Assembly (NCBI RefSeq): GCF_002245215.1 | Contig: NZ_NPMR01000001.1 | Span: forward strand, 1,116,001 to 1,180,000 | DNA length: 64,000 bases | Reading direction: 5' to 3' | Origin: Microbacterium sp. Yaish 1 | Lineage (GTDB): Bacteria > Actinomycetota > Actinomycetes > Actinomycetales > Microbacteriaceae | Part shown: piece after piece, positions 1-9,888 of the stretch | How the letters are laid out: every line of letters begins with the position of its first letter | Position numbering within the stretch: position 1 is the stretch's first letter | Program-made: the position numbers and the translations under genes | Notes under the pieces: generated by a model | What the model saw: only the letters and a program-made list of their open reading frames with translations | Told to the model about the DNA's origin: nothing | The model's database searches: none

Positions 1-1307
1 TCCTCGGCAGGTTCGGTCGCGGGGCCCGGCGTCGACGCGCGCGCCACGTGCAGCTCCGCGATGCGACGACGATCCAGCCGCGTCACCTCGATCGTCGCGC
101 CGTCGACCTCGATCCGGTCGCCGACCCGCGCGAGGCGCCCGAGCTGCTCGATGACGAATCCGGCCACCGTGTCGGACGTCCCCCGCGGGATCGAGATACC
201 GGTGGCCTCCTCGAAGTCCTGCAGGTTCAGCCGCCCGTCGACCGGTCCGCCGTCACCGGCGAGCGGATGCGGCATCGCCTCGGTGTCGTACTCGTCGACG
301 ATCTCGCCGACGACCTCCTCGACCAGATCCTCGAGCGTCACGATGCCGTCGGTGCCGCCGTACTCGTCCACGACGACCGCGATCTGGCTGCCTTCCGCGC
401 GCATCGAGGTGAGGGTCGGCAGCAGGCGCGCGGTCGAGGGGAAGTACCGGATCGGCCGCACGATCGACTGGAGCGGCTGCGTGTCGTCGGTGCCCGCGGC
501 ATCCAGCACGTCGCGCACGTGCACGAACCCGGCCACGTCGTCGATCGTCTGATCGATGATGGGATACCGCGAGTAGGGCAGATCGCGAACGAGCGCGGCG
601 GCCGCGCCGACCGTCTCGCCGCCCGGCAGCGACACGACCTCGGGACGCGGACGCATCACCTCGCTCAGCTGACGGTCGCGGAGCGAGAGGACATCGTCGA
701 GGATGCGCCGTTCGTCCTCGGGAAGCCCCTCGTGGCTCGACACGATGTCGCGGAGCTCCTCGTCGCTGAGCTCCTCGCCGGTCTTGTTCGGGTCACCGCC
801 CAGCAGCCGCACGAGCAGGTTGGTCGAGAGCGAGAGCAGCCAGATGACCGGGCGCATGAGCTTCGCGAAGCCGTTGAGCACCGGAGCGACGGCGTACGCG
901 AAGGCGGCGTTGCGCTGGATCGCGAGGCGCTTGGGCACCAGCTCGCCGAGCACGAGCGAGAGGTAGGCGATGATCAGCGTCAGGACGATCGTCGCCACCG
1001 TCATCGCGGCGGCGCCGGAGAGCCCCCACGACACGAGCAGCGGGGCAAGCGAGGGGGCGATCGACGAGGCGCCGTACGCAGCCGAGGCGAAGCCCGCGAC
1101 CGTGACGCCGATCTGCACGGCGGAGAGGAACGTGTTGGGGTTCCGCGCGAGCGCGGCGACCTTCTCGCCGCGCTTGCCGCGGAGCGCGAGCGCGTTCACC
1201 TGACTCTCACGGAGGGTGACGAGTGCCATCTCCGTGGCGGCGAAGACGCCACCGATGAGCACGAAGACGACGACGAGGACGATGTTGAGGAGCAGGTCGC
1301 CGTTCAC
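1..1307 (-). CDS. CNNM/CorC-type membrane protein (DUF21-CBS-CorC_HlyC), 3' end outside window
   Basis: Membrane protein of the hemolysin C/CorC family, whose members are linked to Mg2+/Co2+ efflux or homeostasis. About 435 codons are visible and the C-terminus runs off the window. Seen: an N-terminal membrane segment with the family sequence AATEMALVTLRESQV, further hydrophobic helices to about residue 150 ending in the motif GELVPKRLAIQR (DUF21), a CBS pair at about 200-340 with VVVDEYGGTDGIVTLEDLVEE, then the start of a CorC_HlyC domain (RLNLQDFEEATG). The start is GTG, preceded by GAGG about 9 bases upstream. Family assignment is firm. The transported ion cannot be read from the sequence. 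Confidence 0.9.
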   Translation of the reverse strand, partial: MNGDLLLNIVLVVVFVLIGGVFAATEMALVTLRESQVNALALRGKRGEKVAALARNPNTFLSAVQIGVTVAGFASAAYGASSIAPSLAPLLVSWGLSGAAAMTVATIVLTLIIAYLSLVLGELVPKRLAIQRNAAFAYAVAPVLNGFAKLMRPVIWLLSLSTNLLVRLLGGDPNKTGEELSDEELRDIVSSHEGLPEDERRILDDVLSLRDRQLSEVMRPRPEVVSLPGGETVGAAAALVRDLPYSRYPIIDQTIDDVAGFVHVRDVLDAAGTDDTQPLQSIVRPIRYFPSTARLLPTLTSMRAEGSQIAVVVDEYGGTDGIVTLEDLVEEVVGEIVDEYDTEAMPHPLAGDGGPVDGRLNLQDFEEATGISIPRGTSDTVAGFVIEQLGRLARVGDRIEVDGATIEVTRLDRRRIAELHVARASTPGPATEPAE

Positions 1308-1450
1308 CGGCCGACCTCGCTCGCGAGAGGGGGCGCGCCCGGGGTCACCCGGGCGCCGGGACTGTCGGAGTCGGAGGCCTTCGAGGCTCGATGCGTCATC
1401 GCATAAAGGTAGCGGCATCCGCTCGGGATCCGCTGAAGGCTTGACACGGG

Positions 1451-1491
1451 CCGGGGCCCCCGCGACGTCGGGTACGTCGCAGGGGCCCCGG
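1451..1491 (-). terminator. Hairpin terminator downstream of the VWA surface protein
   Basis: An 18-bp GC-rich stem with one internal mismatch and a 5-base loop (left arm 1451-1468, right arm 1474-1491). It lies only 7 bases beyond the stop codon of the minus-strand VWA gene. There is no clear U-run, which is common for actinobacterial terminators. Confidence 0.75.
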
Positions 1492-1497
1492 CGGCTG

Positions 1498-4400
1498 TCA
1501 GGCGCGCGTCCGGCGGCGCAGCGTCACGGCGGCCGCACCGAGGACGATCGTCAGACCGCCGAACAGAGCGAGCCGCATGAGCTGCTCACTGCCCGCACCG
1601 GTCGCGGCGAGCGCGCCCACCGCGGTGCGGACGGTGTCGTCGTCGGACACCGGGTCGCCGGCCGGCGGGGTCGCCGTGACGGTCGCGGTGTTGGTCACTG
1701 CGCCGAGGGCACGGTCGCTCGCGGTCACCGCGTACACGGCGGTCGCGGTCACCGACTCACCGGGTGCGAGCACGTGCTGCGCTCCCGGCCAGGCGCCGAA
1801 CACGACCTCCGACAGCCCGCGGAGCTCGTCCTCGATCGCGACGCCGCGGAGCGTGACGTCTCCGGTGTTCGTCACCGTGAAGGCGTAGCGGATGCGGTCG
1901 CCGTCGAGCTCGCCCGTCTTCGTCAGCGCGATCGCGGGCCCCTGCGGCAACGGCTGGTCGAACTCGTCGTCGTCGGACACCGGGTCGCCCGTCGGCGGGG
2001 TGCCCACCACGGTCGCCGTGTTCTCGACGACGCCCGCGTCACGGTCGGCCTGCGTCGGCGTGTAGGTCGCCGTGGCCGTCACCGATTCGCCCGGGGCGAG
2101 CACACCGGCCACGCCGGGCCAATCGGCGTAGGCGAGGTCGGAGAGACCCGGCAGCTCGTCGGCGATCGCGACATCCGTCAGCGTCACGTCGCCGATGTTG
2201 GTCGCCGTGAAGCTGTACGTCAGCTCGCCGCCCTCCAGCACGCCGGTCTTGACCAGCGCGATGCCGGGAGCCTGCGGAACCGGCAGCTCGAACTCGTCGT
2301 CGTGCGTCACCGGGTCGCCCACGGGCGGGGTGCCCGTCGCGGTCGCGGTGTTGTCGACGACGCCCGCGTCACGGTCGGCCTGCGTCAGCGTGTACGTCGC
2401 GGTCGCGGTGACGGACTGGCCGGGGGCGAGCACGCCCGCGGCGTCCGGCCACTCCCCGTAGACGACGGCGGAGAGCCCCGGCAGGGCGTCCGTGACGGAG
2501 ACGTCGCGAAGCGTGACGTCTCCCGCGTTGCGCACGACGAAGGTGTAGGTCGCGACGTCGCCCTCGAGCGCGCCGGACTTCTCGAGCAGGATGCCGGGAG
2601 CCTGCGGCACCGGCGCATCGAAGTCGTCCTCGTCGGTGACGGGGTCGCCCGTCGGGGGCGTGCCGACCACGGTGGCCGTGTTCTCGACGACTCCCGCATC
2701 ACGGTCCGCCTGCGTCAGCGCGTACGTCGCCGTCGCGGTCACCGACTGCCCGGGCGCCAGCACGCCCGAGGCACCCGGCCACGCGCCGTAGGTGATCTCG
2801 GACAGGCCCGGCAGGACGTCGGCGATCGAGACAGCCGAGAGCGTGACGTCGCCCGTGTTCGCGGCACGGAACTCGTAAGAGATCCGATCACCGTCGACGA
2901 CGCCGGTCTTCACCAGCGAGATGCCGGCGTTCGGCGGGAGGGGCAGGTCGAAGTCGTCCTCGTCGGTGACGGGGTCGCCCGTGGGAGGCGTGCCGACCAC
3001 GGTGGCCGTGTTCTCGACGACTCCCGCATCACGGTCCGCCTGCGTCAGCGCGTACGTCGCCGTCGCGGTCACCGACTGCCCGGGCGCCAGCACGCCCGAG
3101 GCACCCGGCCACGCGCCGTAGGTGATCTCGGACAGGCCCGGCAGGACGTCGGCGATCGAGACAGCCGAGAGCGTGACGTCGCCCGTGTTCGCGGCACGGA
3201 ACTCGTAAGAGATCCGATCACCGTCGACGACGCCGGTCTTCACCAGCGAGATGCCGGCGTTCGGCGGGAGGGGCAGGTCGAAGTCGTCCTCGTCGGTGAC
3301 GGGGTCGCCCGTGGGAGGCGTGCCGACCACGGTGGCCGTGTTCTCGACGACTCCCGCATCACGGTCCGCCTGCGTCAGCGCGTACGTCGCCGTCGCGGTC
3401 ACCGACTGCCCGGGCGCGAGCACCCCCGAGGCACCCGGCCACGCGCCGTAGGTGATCTCGGACAGGCCCGGCAGGACGTCGGCGATGGCGACGTCCGTCA
3501 GGGTCACGTCGCCGGTGTTGGTCGCGGTGAATGAGTACGCGATCGCGTCGCCGTCCAGGGCGCCGCTCTTCTCCAGCGAGATCGCGGGAACCGGATCGGG
3601 CAGCGCGACCAGCGCGGGCGCCTCGTCCGACACGGGGGCACCGGCGGGCGGCGTCCCGGTCGCGGTCGCCACGTTCTCGATGCGCCCCGCGGCGACATCG
3701 GCATCCGTCACCGTGTAGGTCGCCGTGGCGGTCACCGACTGACCGGGGTCGAGCACGCCGGGCGCACCCGGCCATGCTCCGAAGCGGATCGACGACAGGC
3801 CCGGCTTGGGGTCGGCGAGCGTCACGTCGGTCAGTGTCACGCCGCCGTCGTTCGTGATCGTGAAGGCGTAGTCGACGGTGTCTCCGGCGACTCCGCGATC
3901 CCCGTCCGCGAGGACGCCGCTCTTCTCCAGTGCGATGGAGACGCAGTTCTCGTTGACGATGTCGATCAGCGTGCGCTGCAGGGCGGAGAACCCGGCGATG
4001 TAGTAGTCGGAGCCCTCCGTCGGGCCGGAGACCTGACGGATGTGCTCCCGGAAGTCGGCCAGAGCCTGCCCGGAGAGGTTGTCGCTCACCCCGATCGGGA
4101 CGATCCGGGTGCCCGTCGCCTTGAGCTCGTTCGCGCTGCGGACGGAGGCGTCCATGACGGCGCGGTCGGTGCTGTTGCCGGGTCCGCGCGCCGGGCTGCC
4201 GTACTGGGTCGGGTTGCCGTCGGTGAGGAGGATCAGCGCGTCGTAGTCTTCCGGCGATGCGGTCACGGCGGCGAAGCCGCGGTCCCAGTTCGTGCCGCCC
4301 TGCGCACTGGCCGGCCGCTGGATGCCGTTGACGTAGGCACCGACGGCGGCGACGCCGGCCTCGCCGGCGAGGGAGGTCAGCGGCAGGGGGCTGTTCGACG

Positions 4401-4740
4401 CGCCGCTCGTGGCGGGAGCGTTCGACGCGAAGTTGTGCACGGCGAGCTCGATGGGATATCCCTCGAGAGCCTGTGCCAACCCGGCCAGCTCGGAGCGCGT
4501 CTGCGCGAGCTGCGCATCCGTCACCGAGTTGGACAGGTCGACGCTGATCGCGAAGTTCATCTCGCATCGCTCGCTCAGCGCCGGGTTCGGCGACGGCGGC
4601 ACGTCCGACTCCACGGCCTGAGCGGCGACGGAGCCGCCGAGGGCGAGGACGGATGAGAGGGCTGCTGCGAGCACGCCCCTCGTGGCGTTGCGGGCGCGAC
4701 GTCGTCGCGGGGGTGGTGAATCCGGGCGCAGGTCTTTCAC
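1498..4740 (-). CDS. Cell-wall-anchored VWA protein with seven DUF11/DUF7507-like repeats
   Basis: Secreted surface protein of 1080 residues, probably an adhesin or wall protein. Seen: an arginine-rich n-region and hydrophobic signal segment (about 20-42); a VWA domain (about 60-270) with a metal-site motif D68-L-S70-N-S72; seven Ig-like repeats of about 110 residues, each starting (I/L)xLxK(S/T)G and carrying [15 protein letters not shown] and TPPxGDPV; then LAATG, a hydrophobic helix and an RRR tail. The tail looks like a sortase signal with Ala in place of Pro. Repeats 3 and 4 are nearly identical at DNA level. Start is GTG with GGAAG just upstream. A hairpin terminator follows the stop. 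No sortase gene is in the window. Confidence 0.88.
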   Translation of the reverse strand: MKDLRPDSPPPRRRRARNATRGVLAAALSSVLALGGSVAAQAVESDVPPSPNPALSERCEMNFAISVDLSNSVTDAQLAQTRSELAGLAQALEGYPIELAVHNFASNAPATSGASNSPLPLTSLAGEAGVAAVGAYVNGIQRPASAQGGTNWDRGFAAVTASPEDYDALILLTDGNPTQYGSPARGPGNSTDRAVMDASVRSANELKATGTRIVPIGVSDNLSGQALADFREHIRQVSGPTEGSDYYIAGFSALQRTLIDIVNENCVSIALEKSGVLADGDRGVAGDTVDYAFTITNDGGVTLTDVTLADPKPGLSSIRFGAWPGAPGVLDPGQSVTATATYTVTDADVAAGRIENVATATGTPPAGAPVSDEAPALVALPDPVPAISLEKSGALDGDAIAYSFTATNTGDVTLTDVAIADVLPGLSEITYGAWPGASGVLAPGQSVTATATYALTQADRDAGVVENTATVVGTPPTGDPVTDEDDFDLPLPPNAGISLVKTGVVDGDRISYEFRAANTGDVTLSAVSIADVLPGLSEITYGAWPGASGVLAPGQSVTATATYALTQADRDAGVVENTATVVGTPPTGDPVTDEDDFDLPLPPNAGISLVKTGVVDGDRISYEFRAANTGDVTLSAVSIADVLPGLSEITYGAWPGASGVLAPGQSVTATATYALTQADRDAGVVENTATVVGTPPTGDPVTDEDDFDAPVPQAPGILLEKSGALEGDVATYTFVVRNAGDVTLRDVSVTDALPGLSAVVYGEWPDAAGVLAPGQSVTATATYTLTQADRDAGVVDNTATATGTPPVGDPVTHDDEFELPVPQAPGIALVKTGVLEGGELTYSFTATNIGDVTLTDVAIADELPGLSDLAYADWPGVAGVLAPGESVTATATYTPTQADRDAGVVENTATVVGTPPTGDPVSDDDEFDQPLPQGPAIALTKTGELDGDRIRYAFTVTNTGDVTLRGVAIEDELRGLSEVVFGAWPGAQHVLAPGESVTATAVYAVTASDRALGAVTNTATVTATPPAGDPVSDDDTVRTAVGALAATGAGSEQLMRLALFGGLTIVLGAAAVTLRRRTRA
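2657..3417. repeat. 330-bp tandem duplication inside the VWA surface gene
   Basis: Bases 2657-3087 are identical to 2987-3417, giving 761 bp with an exact 330-bp period (110 codons, one protein repeat unit). The other repeats in the gene are only similar. This points to a recent in-frame duplication, and copy number may vary between strains. It could also be mis-assembled in short-read data. Confidence 0.9.
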
Positions 4741-4902
4741 GGTCTTCCTTCGGCTCAGGAGGCACGGTGCTCGGGCAGCGACCGTGCGAGCGCGGCGAAT
4801 GCGCGTCGCGCTCGACCTTGGCGGTGGCCGACGCTCGGCGACGCGCCGAGACCGGGAACTTCACCTCGGATTTCATCCCCGCTTCGCGCTGGCGGTCGGC
4901 GC

Positions 4903-4922
4903 GCACCAGAATGCTCTGGTGC
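4903..4922. promoter_or_regulatory. 8-bp dyad overlapping the MFS start codon
   Basis: GCACCAGA and TCTGGTGC separated by four bases. It overlaps the proposed GTG start of the MFS gene. It may be an operator, or simply occlude translation. No bound regulator is known. Confidence 0.35.
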
Positions 4923-6103
4923 ACACCCGGCTCCTCTGGTCGCTGCTGATCGCCGCGCTCGCGTTGAACGCCGTCTACGGCGGTGTCGCGGGAGTTCTCG
5001 TCCCGGCTCAGATCGCCCGTGCGGATGCCGCGAACAAGGACGCCGTGCTCGCCGTCGTGCTGACCGCGTCGTCGCTGCTCACCCTCGTCGTCCATCCGCT
5101 CGCGGGCGCGATGTCGGACCGCACGCGCTCACGGTGGGGACGGCGCGCCCCCTGGATCCTCGCGGGCGCGGGCGGCAGCGCGGCCGTGATGGCGGCACTG
5201 GGCCAGGCCGAATCGGTGTGGGCCGTCGCGCTGGGCTGGATCGTGCTCCAGCCGCTGCTGAACGTCCTGGAGGCTCCGCTCGACGCCGTGCTGGCCGACC
5301 GGGTCGAACCTGCCCGCCGCCCCCGCGCCGCGGCCTTCTTCGGCATGGGCGCCGCAGGCGGCCTCGCCGCCGGAGCGGCCGGCGCAGGACTGGGCGTGGC
5401 GAACCCCCAGCTCGTATACCTCGCCCTGGCCGGCGGGCTGGTGGTCGCATCGATCGGATTCGTGATCGCGAACCCCGACCGGTCGATCACCGGGAGCATC
5501 GCTCGCATCCCCGCCCGCGAGGCCTGGGGGTCGCAAAACCTCCGGATCGTCTTCGCCGCTCGGTTCTGCCTCGTGCTGGGGCATCAGCTGGTCATGGGAT
5601 ACCTGCTCTACATCGTCATGGACACCACCGGCGCCTCGGTCGACGAGGCCGGCCGGACCGCGAGCCTCGTCATCGCCCTCCACATCGTCAGTCTGATCGG
5701 CGGCTCGGTCGCCGGTGCGCTCTGGATCCGGCGGCGCGTGCCCTGGGTCGTCGCGGCGAGCGCGATCCTCGCGGCATCCCTGCTGATCCCGCTCGCCGCA
5801 CCCGGCGTCGCGGGACTCGTGGCCTTCGCCGTCGTGGGCGGGGCGGCACGCGGGGTGTACCTCGCCGCCGACCTGGCCCTCATGATCGACGTGCTCCCGT
5901 CCGCGGGAGACTCCGGGCGAGACCTCGGCGTGCTGGGCCTCGCGACGATCGTGCCGCAGACGCTGGCTCCGGCGCTCGCCGGGCTCGTGCTGTTCCTCGG
6001 CTCCGGCTCCTACGGCGCTCTCTTCGTCGTGGCGGCGGTGTCGGCGCTCGCGTCGACCGCCGTCATCGCCCGGGTCGGTTCGACGCCCGTGAGGAGCCCG
6101 TAG
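4919..6103 (+). CDS. MFS transporter of the glycoside/SUT-like type
   Basis: Twelve-helix type major facilitator of about 394 residues. The loop between helices 2 and 3 contains SDRTRSRWGRRAPWI, the form typical of GPH/SLC45-like sugar symporters, so a sugar substrate is plausible but not proven. The reading frame is open back to 4682, but the stretch before 4919 is basic, non-hydrophobic and lacks a signal. GTG at 4919 starts directly before the first hydrophobic helix and is preferred, although no good ribosome site precedes it. The 3' end overlaps the convergent LuxR gene by 94 bases. Confidence 0.8.
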   Translation: MHTRLLWSLLIAALALNAVYGGVAGVLVPAQIARADAANKDAVLAVVLTASSLLTLVVHPLAGAMSDRTRSRWGRRAPWILAGAGGSAAVMAALGQAESVWAVALGWIVLQPLLNVLEAPLDAVLADRVEPARRPRAAAFFGMGAAGGLAAGAAGAGLGVANPQLVYLALAGGLVVASIGFVIANPDRSITGSIARIPAREAWGSQNLRIVFAARFCLVLGHQLVMGYLLYIVMDTTGASVDEAGRTASLVIALHIVSLIGGSVAGALWIRRRVPWVVAASAILAASLLIPLAAPGVAGLVAFAVVGGAARGVYLAADLALMIDVLPSAGDSGRDLGVLGLATIVPQTLAPALAGLVLFLGSGSYGALFVVAAVSALASTAVIARVGSTPVRSP

Positions 6104-8352
6104 GCGAGGGCGGCGGCGACCGCCTCCTCGCGCGACGACGCGCCGAGCTTGCGGTACAGGGAGCGCCGCTGCGACTTGACGGTGTTGACCGAGACGTGGA
6201 GCCGCGCAGCGATCTCCTCGACGCTCGCGGTGTCGACGAGATGCCGAGCCACGATGCTCTCCCTCGTCGTGAGCTGCGGGGCGACCCCGGCGATCACGAT
6301 CGGGGCGGGCAGGTCGTCGACGTCGCCCGCGAACAGGTCGCGCCCATCGGCGGGGAGGATGAGGAACGGGGTCCTCAGACCGTAGGTGCGGGCGAGCGTA
6401 GCGGTGCGGCGTGCCACGGCTCGGGCCTCGGCCGCCCGCCCGAGGCGGTGGAGCAGGATCGCCTCGAGAGCAGCGGCCTCGGTCCGTTGCCGGGGCGTGC
6501 GCGCGGCGGCGGCGTTGAGCAGCTTCAGGGCACGCTCGTGCTGACGGTCGAAGACGGCGACGCGGGCGGCGGCGAGGGTGACCTCGGACGGGTCGGATGC
6601 GCGCGACACGAGCCGTCGCGCTGCCGCCAGGTCCGTCGCGGCGAGGGCGAGCATGCTCTCGGTGGCATCGAGCATGCGCGCGGCCGGCGAGCCCGCCGAC
6701 ATCCTCTTTCCTCGCCGCGACCGCAGCGATCGCAGCCGTTCGAGTCCCTCAGCGGGCCGACCCGCCGACACGTCGGCCCACGCTCGCGCGCCGGCGAGCG
6801 CCGGCCAGTGCTCGATCGTGTCGATGATCGGCCAGATGGTCGCGACAGCGGCCTCCGCGGCGGAGGCATCACCGCGTTCGAGTGCAAGCCGGCTCTCGGC
6901 GATCCGCAGCATGCTGCCCTGATACTCGTTGAGGATGTCGTCGGGCCAGGGCCGCGCGAGCGCCTGATCCACCCAGGTCTGCGCCGCCGGCAGCTCACCC
7001 GCCTCGGCCTGGATGAGCGCCAGCCCGCCGGTGGCGAGGAGTTCGACGCTGGGCCGGATCGCCGTCGCGAGCGCCTGCTCGAACTGATCGCTCGCCGCCT
7101 CGCCATCGCCGCCGTACAGGAGGCTGATCGCTGCGTGCGCGTGGAGATCGCCCCGCAGTCCGCGCAGCTGCTCGAGATCGGCTGCCGGCAGCTCGTCGAG
7201 GATCCGCGTCGCCGCGCGCGCGGCACGGACGCCGCGGTCTCCCACTCCTGTGAGGCGCCGCGCCACCGACTCGACGACCCGCAGCAGTGCGCGATCGGCC
7301 GGTTCGCTCTGGCCGGTCTGCACCCCGAGCAGAGCCACCCCCAGCAGCTCGGCGGCGCGCACGCGGTGCTCGCGGCGGGCGTTGAGGATGAGCGCTTGCG
7401 CGAGGGCGATGACGGGCCAGCGGCGCAGCTGCAGCAGCGGGATCGGCCGCAGGGCGGCGGCGATGCGGGCGCCGTTCCCCCAGAGAAGCTTGAGCCCGTC
7501 ACGGCGCAGCGCCGCGTCGACGATGTCGAGGGCGTCGGCCGCGGCTCCCTCGACGAGCGCCCCGAGCCCGGCGCCCTCCCGGAGCAGGGCGCGGGCGGCT
7601 CGATGCCGGATGGCACGCTGCTCGTCCGCCGGGATGCGCGTGGCGGTGAGCGTGGCGGCGCGGATCGGCGCGGTGAACGCGAAGACCAAGGTGCCATCGT
7701 CGGTGCGCCATTCGCCCTGACCGGCCCGTTCGGCCCGTTCGATGACCTCGTCGTCCCCGCCGAGCTGGGCGACGAGTGCGGGGGTGAGGAACTCCGGCAC
7801 GGCCAGGGGTGCGGCCGCGGCGGGCAACGGATGCGGTGCGAGGCGCGCGAGCACGAGCTGAACCGCCGCGGCGTCGATGACGTTCGCCTCGACGACGGCG
7901 ACGACGGCCGCGGGGAGTCCGCCCGTCACCAGCTGGACCGCGCGCGGATCCAGGTGGGAGCCGCGCGCCGCGACGTACGCGATCGTCTCGTCGAGGGTGA
8001 ACCCGAGATCGCGCACCCACTCCACGTCCCAGGCCAGCGGAACGGCGCGTGCGCTGCGAACGGCGAGCCGCACGATCAGCCCCGGCCGCGTCGCCCGCAG
8101 CCGCCGCACGTGTTCCCACACGTCGGGAGTGAGCGAGTCGCCGTCGTCGACGATGAGCGTTCCCGAGACCTCGTCGGGGATCCGCCCGTCTCCGGCCCAC
8201 GTGACGTCGTCGCGTCCTTCCGCGAACTGACGCAGCAGCGTCGTCGCACCCGCCCCGTCCGGCCCGAGCAGGGCGACGAGAGGCGCAGGCGACGCGAGCG
8301 CCGAGAGGAGACGCGGGCGATCCAGGCGCACCGGCGCGCGCAGGGGTGCCAT
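6010..8352 (-). CDS. Large LuxR-family (LAL-like) transcriptional regulator with P-loop
   Basis: About 780 residues. A Walker-A-like GPDGAGATT lies at residues 30-38, a long helical repeat-type middle follows, and a C-terminal LuxR helix-turn-helix contains LTTRESIVARHLVDTAS, EEIAARLHVSVNTVKSQR and LYRKLGASSREEAVA. This is the size and layout of MalT/LAL regulators, though the ATPase part is degenerate beyond the P-loop. The start is the ATG at 8352, whose product begins just before the P-loop region. The gene converges on the MFS gene, overlapping it by 94 bp, which suggests linked or antisense control but does not prove it. The effector is unknown. Confidence 0.82.
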   Translation of the reverse strand: MAPLRAPVRLDRPRLLSALASPAPLVALLGPDGAGATTLLRQFAEGRDDVTWAGDGRIPDEVSGTLIVDDGDSLTPDVWEHVRRLRATRPGLIVRLAVRSARAVPLAWDVEWVRDLGFTLDETIAYVAARGSHLDPRAVQLVTGGLPAAVVAVVEANVIDAAAVQLVLARLAPHPLPAAAAPLAVPEFLTPALVAQLGGDDEVIERAERAGQGEWRTDDGTLVFAFTAPIRAATLTATRIPADEQRAIRHRAARALLREGAGLGALVEGAAADALDIVDAALRRDGLKLLWGNGARIAAALRPIPLLQLRRWPVIALAQALILNARREHRVRAAELLGVALLGVQTGQSEPADRALLRVVESVARRLTGVGDRGVRAARAATRILDELPAADLEQLRGLRGDLHAHAAISLLYGGDGEAASDQFEQALATAIRPSVELLATGGLALIQAEAGELPAAQTWVDQALARPWPDDILNEYQGSMLRIAESRLALERGDASAAEAAVATIWPIIDTIEHWPALAGARAWADVSAGRPAEGLERLRSLRSRRGKRMSAGSPAARMLDATESMLALAATDLAAARRLVSRASDPSEVTLAAARVAVFDRQHERALKLLNAAAARTPRQRTEAAALEAILLHRLGRAAEARAVARRTATLARTYGLRTPFLILPADGRDLFAGDVDDLPAPIVIAGVAPQLTTRESIVARHLVDTASVEEIAARLHVSVNTVKSQRRSLYRKLGASSREEAVAAALAYGLLTGVEPTRAMTAVDASADTAATTKRAP

Positions 8353-8438
8353 GGCTGGAATGCTAACGGAGCCGGCCCGATCAGTCGACGCCTCGGGGCA
8401 GCGGGCCCGGGGCCCCCGCGATGTGCCACGATGCAGGG

Positions 8439-9311
8439 ATGGACGAGGGTGTTGCCGCCGAGCTCCGCGCGCTCCGCGCCCGCGCCTACGCGCCGGGCGC
8501 CGACATCGCCGACGACCCCGTGGCGCTGGCGCGGCTGAGGGACCTCGAGGAGCGCGAACGCGCGGGCCGGACACCGCGGCCGCCCGCGCCGGTCACCCCG
8601 AGATCCGCGCCGACTCCGACATCCGCACCCACACCGTCACCCGCCGAGACCGCTTCCCCGGCTTCCGGCCCGGTGCCCGAGCCTGTGCCCGGCGACGACG
8701 CCGACGGGGCGGCATCCGCATCCCGCCGCGCCCCGCGATCGCTGCGTCCGATCCTCATGTGGGCCGGGTCGCTCGTCGCCGTGGCTGCCCTCGCCGTCGG
8801 GATCACGGCGTTCGCGACGGCCCGCAGCGCATCGACCGCGACGGCGCTGCCGCCGGATGCGCGAATCTCCCACGTCACCACGCTGCTGCCGACGGGCGAG
8901 GAGGTCCCCGAGTTCCTGCGCCCCTATGGAGACGAAGGCGAGGCGGGGTCGTACGAAGCGTTCCTCGGGCTGTCGGTGTTCCACTTCACCGACACCTGGC
9001 GAGGAACGGATAACGGGCCGGCAGCGAACAACGTCTGTCTCTCCGTCGCGCACATCGACGATCAGGCATCGGGCGACAACGCGCGCGGCGGGTCGTACTA
9101 CCAGGGCTGCTCCGCCGGCGCGTTCCCCGCGGCCGTCTCTTTCGTCGTCTGGGAGGATCAGCCCGACGAGCTCCTCGAGCGATATCCCCTCGGCACCGGG
9201 CTGCAGTTCGTGCTGACGGATGCCGGCGTCGACGTCTTCGTGTCGGAGGCCCCGGCGTCCTCCGCGGCGCCGGATGCTCCGGGCGAGACGGGAACTCAGC
9301 CCGCGGGCTGA
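8439..9311 (+). CDS. Single-pass membrane protein of unknown function
   Basis: About 290 residues. A cytoplasmic N-terminal part starts with a short helical, Arg/Glu-rich segment (about 1-45), followed by a Pro/Ala/Thr-rich linker. One transmembrane helix lies at about 100-125 (PILMWAGSLVAVAALAVGIT). The C-terminal domain is extracytoplasmic, with two cysteines (NNVCLS and YQGCSAG) that could form a disulfide. No family is recognised. The ATG at 8439 is chosen over the in-frame ATG at 8421 because a purine-rich CAGGG precedes it. The 3' end overlaps the convergent YaeQ-family gene by 16 bp. Confidence 0.7.
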   Translation: MDEGVAAELRALRARAYAPGADIADDPVALARLRDLEERERAGRTPRPPAPVTPRSAPTPTSAPTPSPAETASPASGPVPEPVPGDDADGAASASRRAPRSLRPILMWAGSLVAVAALAVGITAFATARSASTATALPPDARISHVTTLLPTGEEVPEFLRPYGDEGEAGSYEAFLGLSVFHFTDTWRGTDNGPAANNVCLSVAHIDDQASGDNARGGSYYQGCSAGAFPAAVSFVVWEDQPDELLERYPLGTGLQFVLTDAGVDVFVSEAPASSAAPDAPGETGTQPAG

Positions 9312-9835
9312 GTGATGACGTCGGACTCGGCCGTGACGCCGTTGAGCTCGACGTAGAGGTGGCGCTCGGTGACCGAGACCGTCACGGTGTTGCGGCGATC
9401 GAGCGCCGAGACGAGGGTGTCGATGAAACCCGGTTCGAAGCTGTGGAGGGCGATCTCCGAGACGCGGTGGATCTTCTTCCCCGCCCACGCGGCCACGATC
9501 GGACCGGGATTGCGCTGCGTGTAGACCGCGACGCGATCGGCCTGCTTGCTGCCGAGGTGCAGGCGCGAGGCATCCGGCGCCCCCACCTCGATCCAGGCGA
9601 GGATCGATCCCGTCAGGTCGCGCACGAGCACGGCCGGCTCGTCCTTCGCGGCGATGCCCTCGGTGAAGTCGACGCCCTCCTCGTACTCGAGGCAGTACGC
9701 CAGCAACCGGGTCAGCATGAAGGCATCGGTCTCGGAGGGGTGCCGCGCGACGCGCAGGGCGAACGACTCGTACACGCCGCGGTCGACGTCGGCGAGCGTC
9801 GCATCGAACGTGTGGATCGTCGCCCCGGCAGCCAT
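9296..9835 (-). CDS. YaeQ family protein
   Basis: 179 residues, the usual length for YaeQ (about 180). The sequence follows the family pattern: MAAGATIHTFDATLADVDR at the start, ETDAFMLTRLLAYCLEYEEG in the first third, WIEVGAPDASRLHLGSK and VYTQR in the middle. YaeQ proteins have a PD-(D/E)xK nuclease-like fold, and the E-V-G and preceding acidic positions would be the relict active site. Their role is not settled. Stand-alone gene, convergent with the preceding membrane protein. Confidence 0.88.
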   Translation of the reverse strand: MAAGATIHTFDATLADVDRGVYESFALRVARHPSETDAFMLTRLLAYCLEYEEGVDFTEGIAAKDEPAVLVRDLTGSILAWIEVGAPDASRLHLGSKQADRVAVYTQRNPGPIVAAWAGKKIHRVSEIALHSFEPGFIDTLVSALDRRNTVTVSVTERHLYVELNGVTAESDVITQPAG

Positions 9836-9888
9836 GAGGAACGAGCCTAGCCGCCCCCGGGTGCACCGCCGTGTGCGACGCTGTTCTC

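Noticed and set aside
4682..4918. N-terminal extension of the MFS transporter
   Set aside because: The 79 extra residues are basic and unstructured, lie over the start of the divergent VWA gene, and are not found in the family.
5134..8538. 1134-codon plus-strand frame across the MFS and LuxR genes
   Set aside because: Arg/Gly/Pro-rich composition typical of antisense frames in high-GC DNA. It lies over two recognisable genes.
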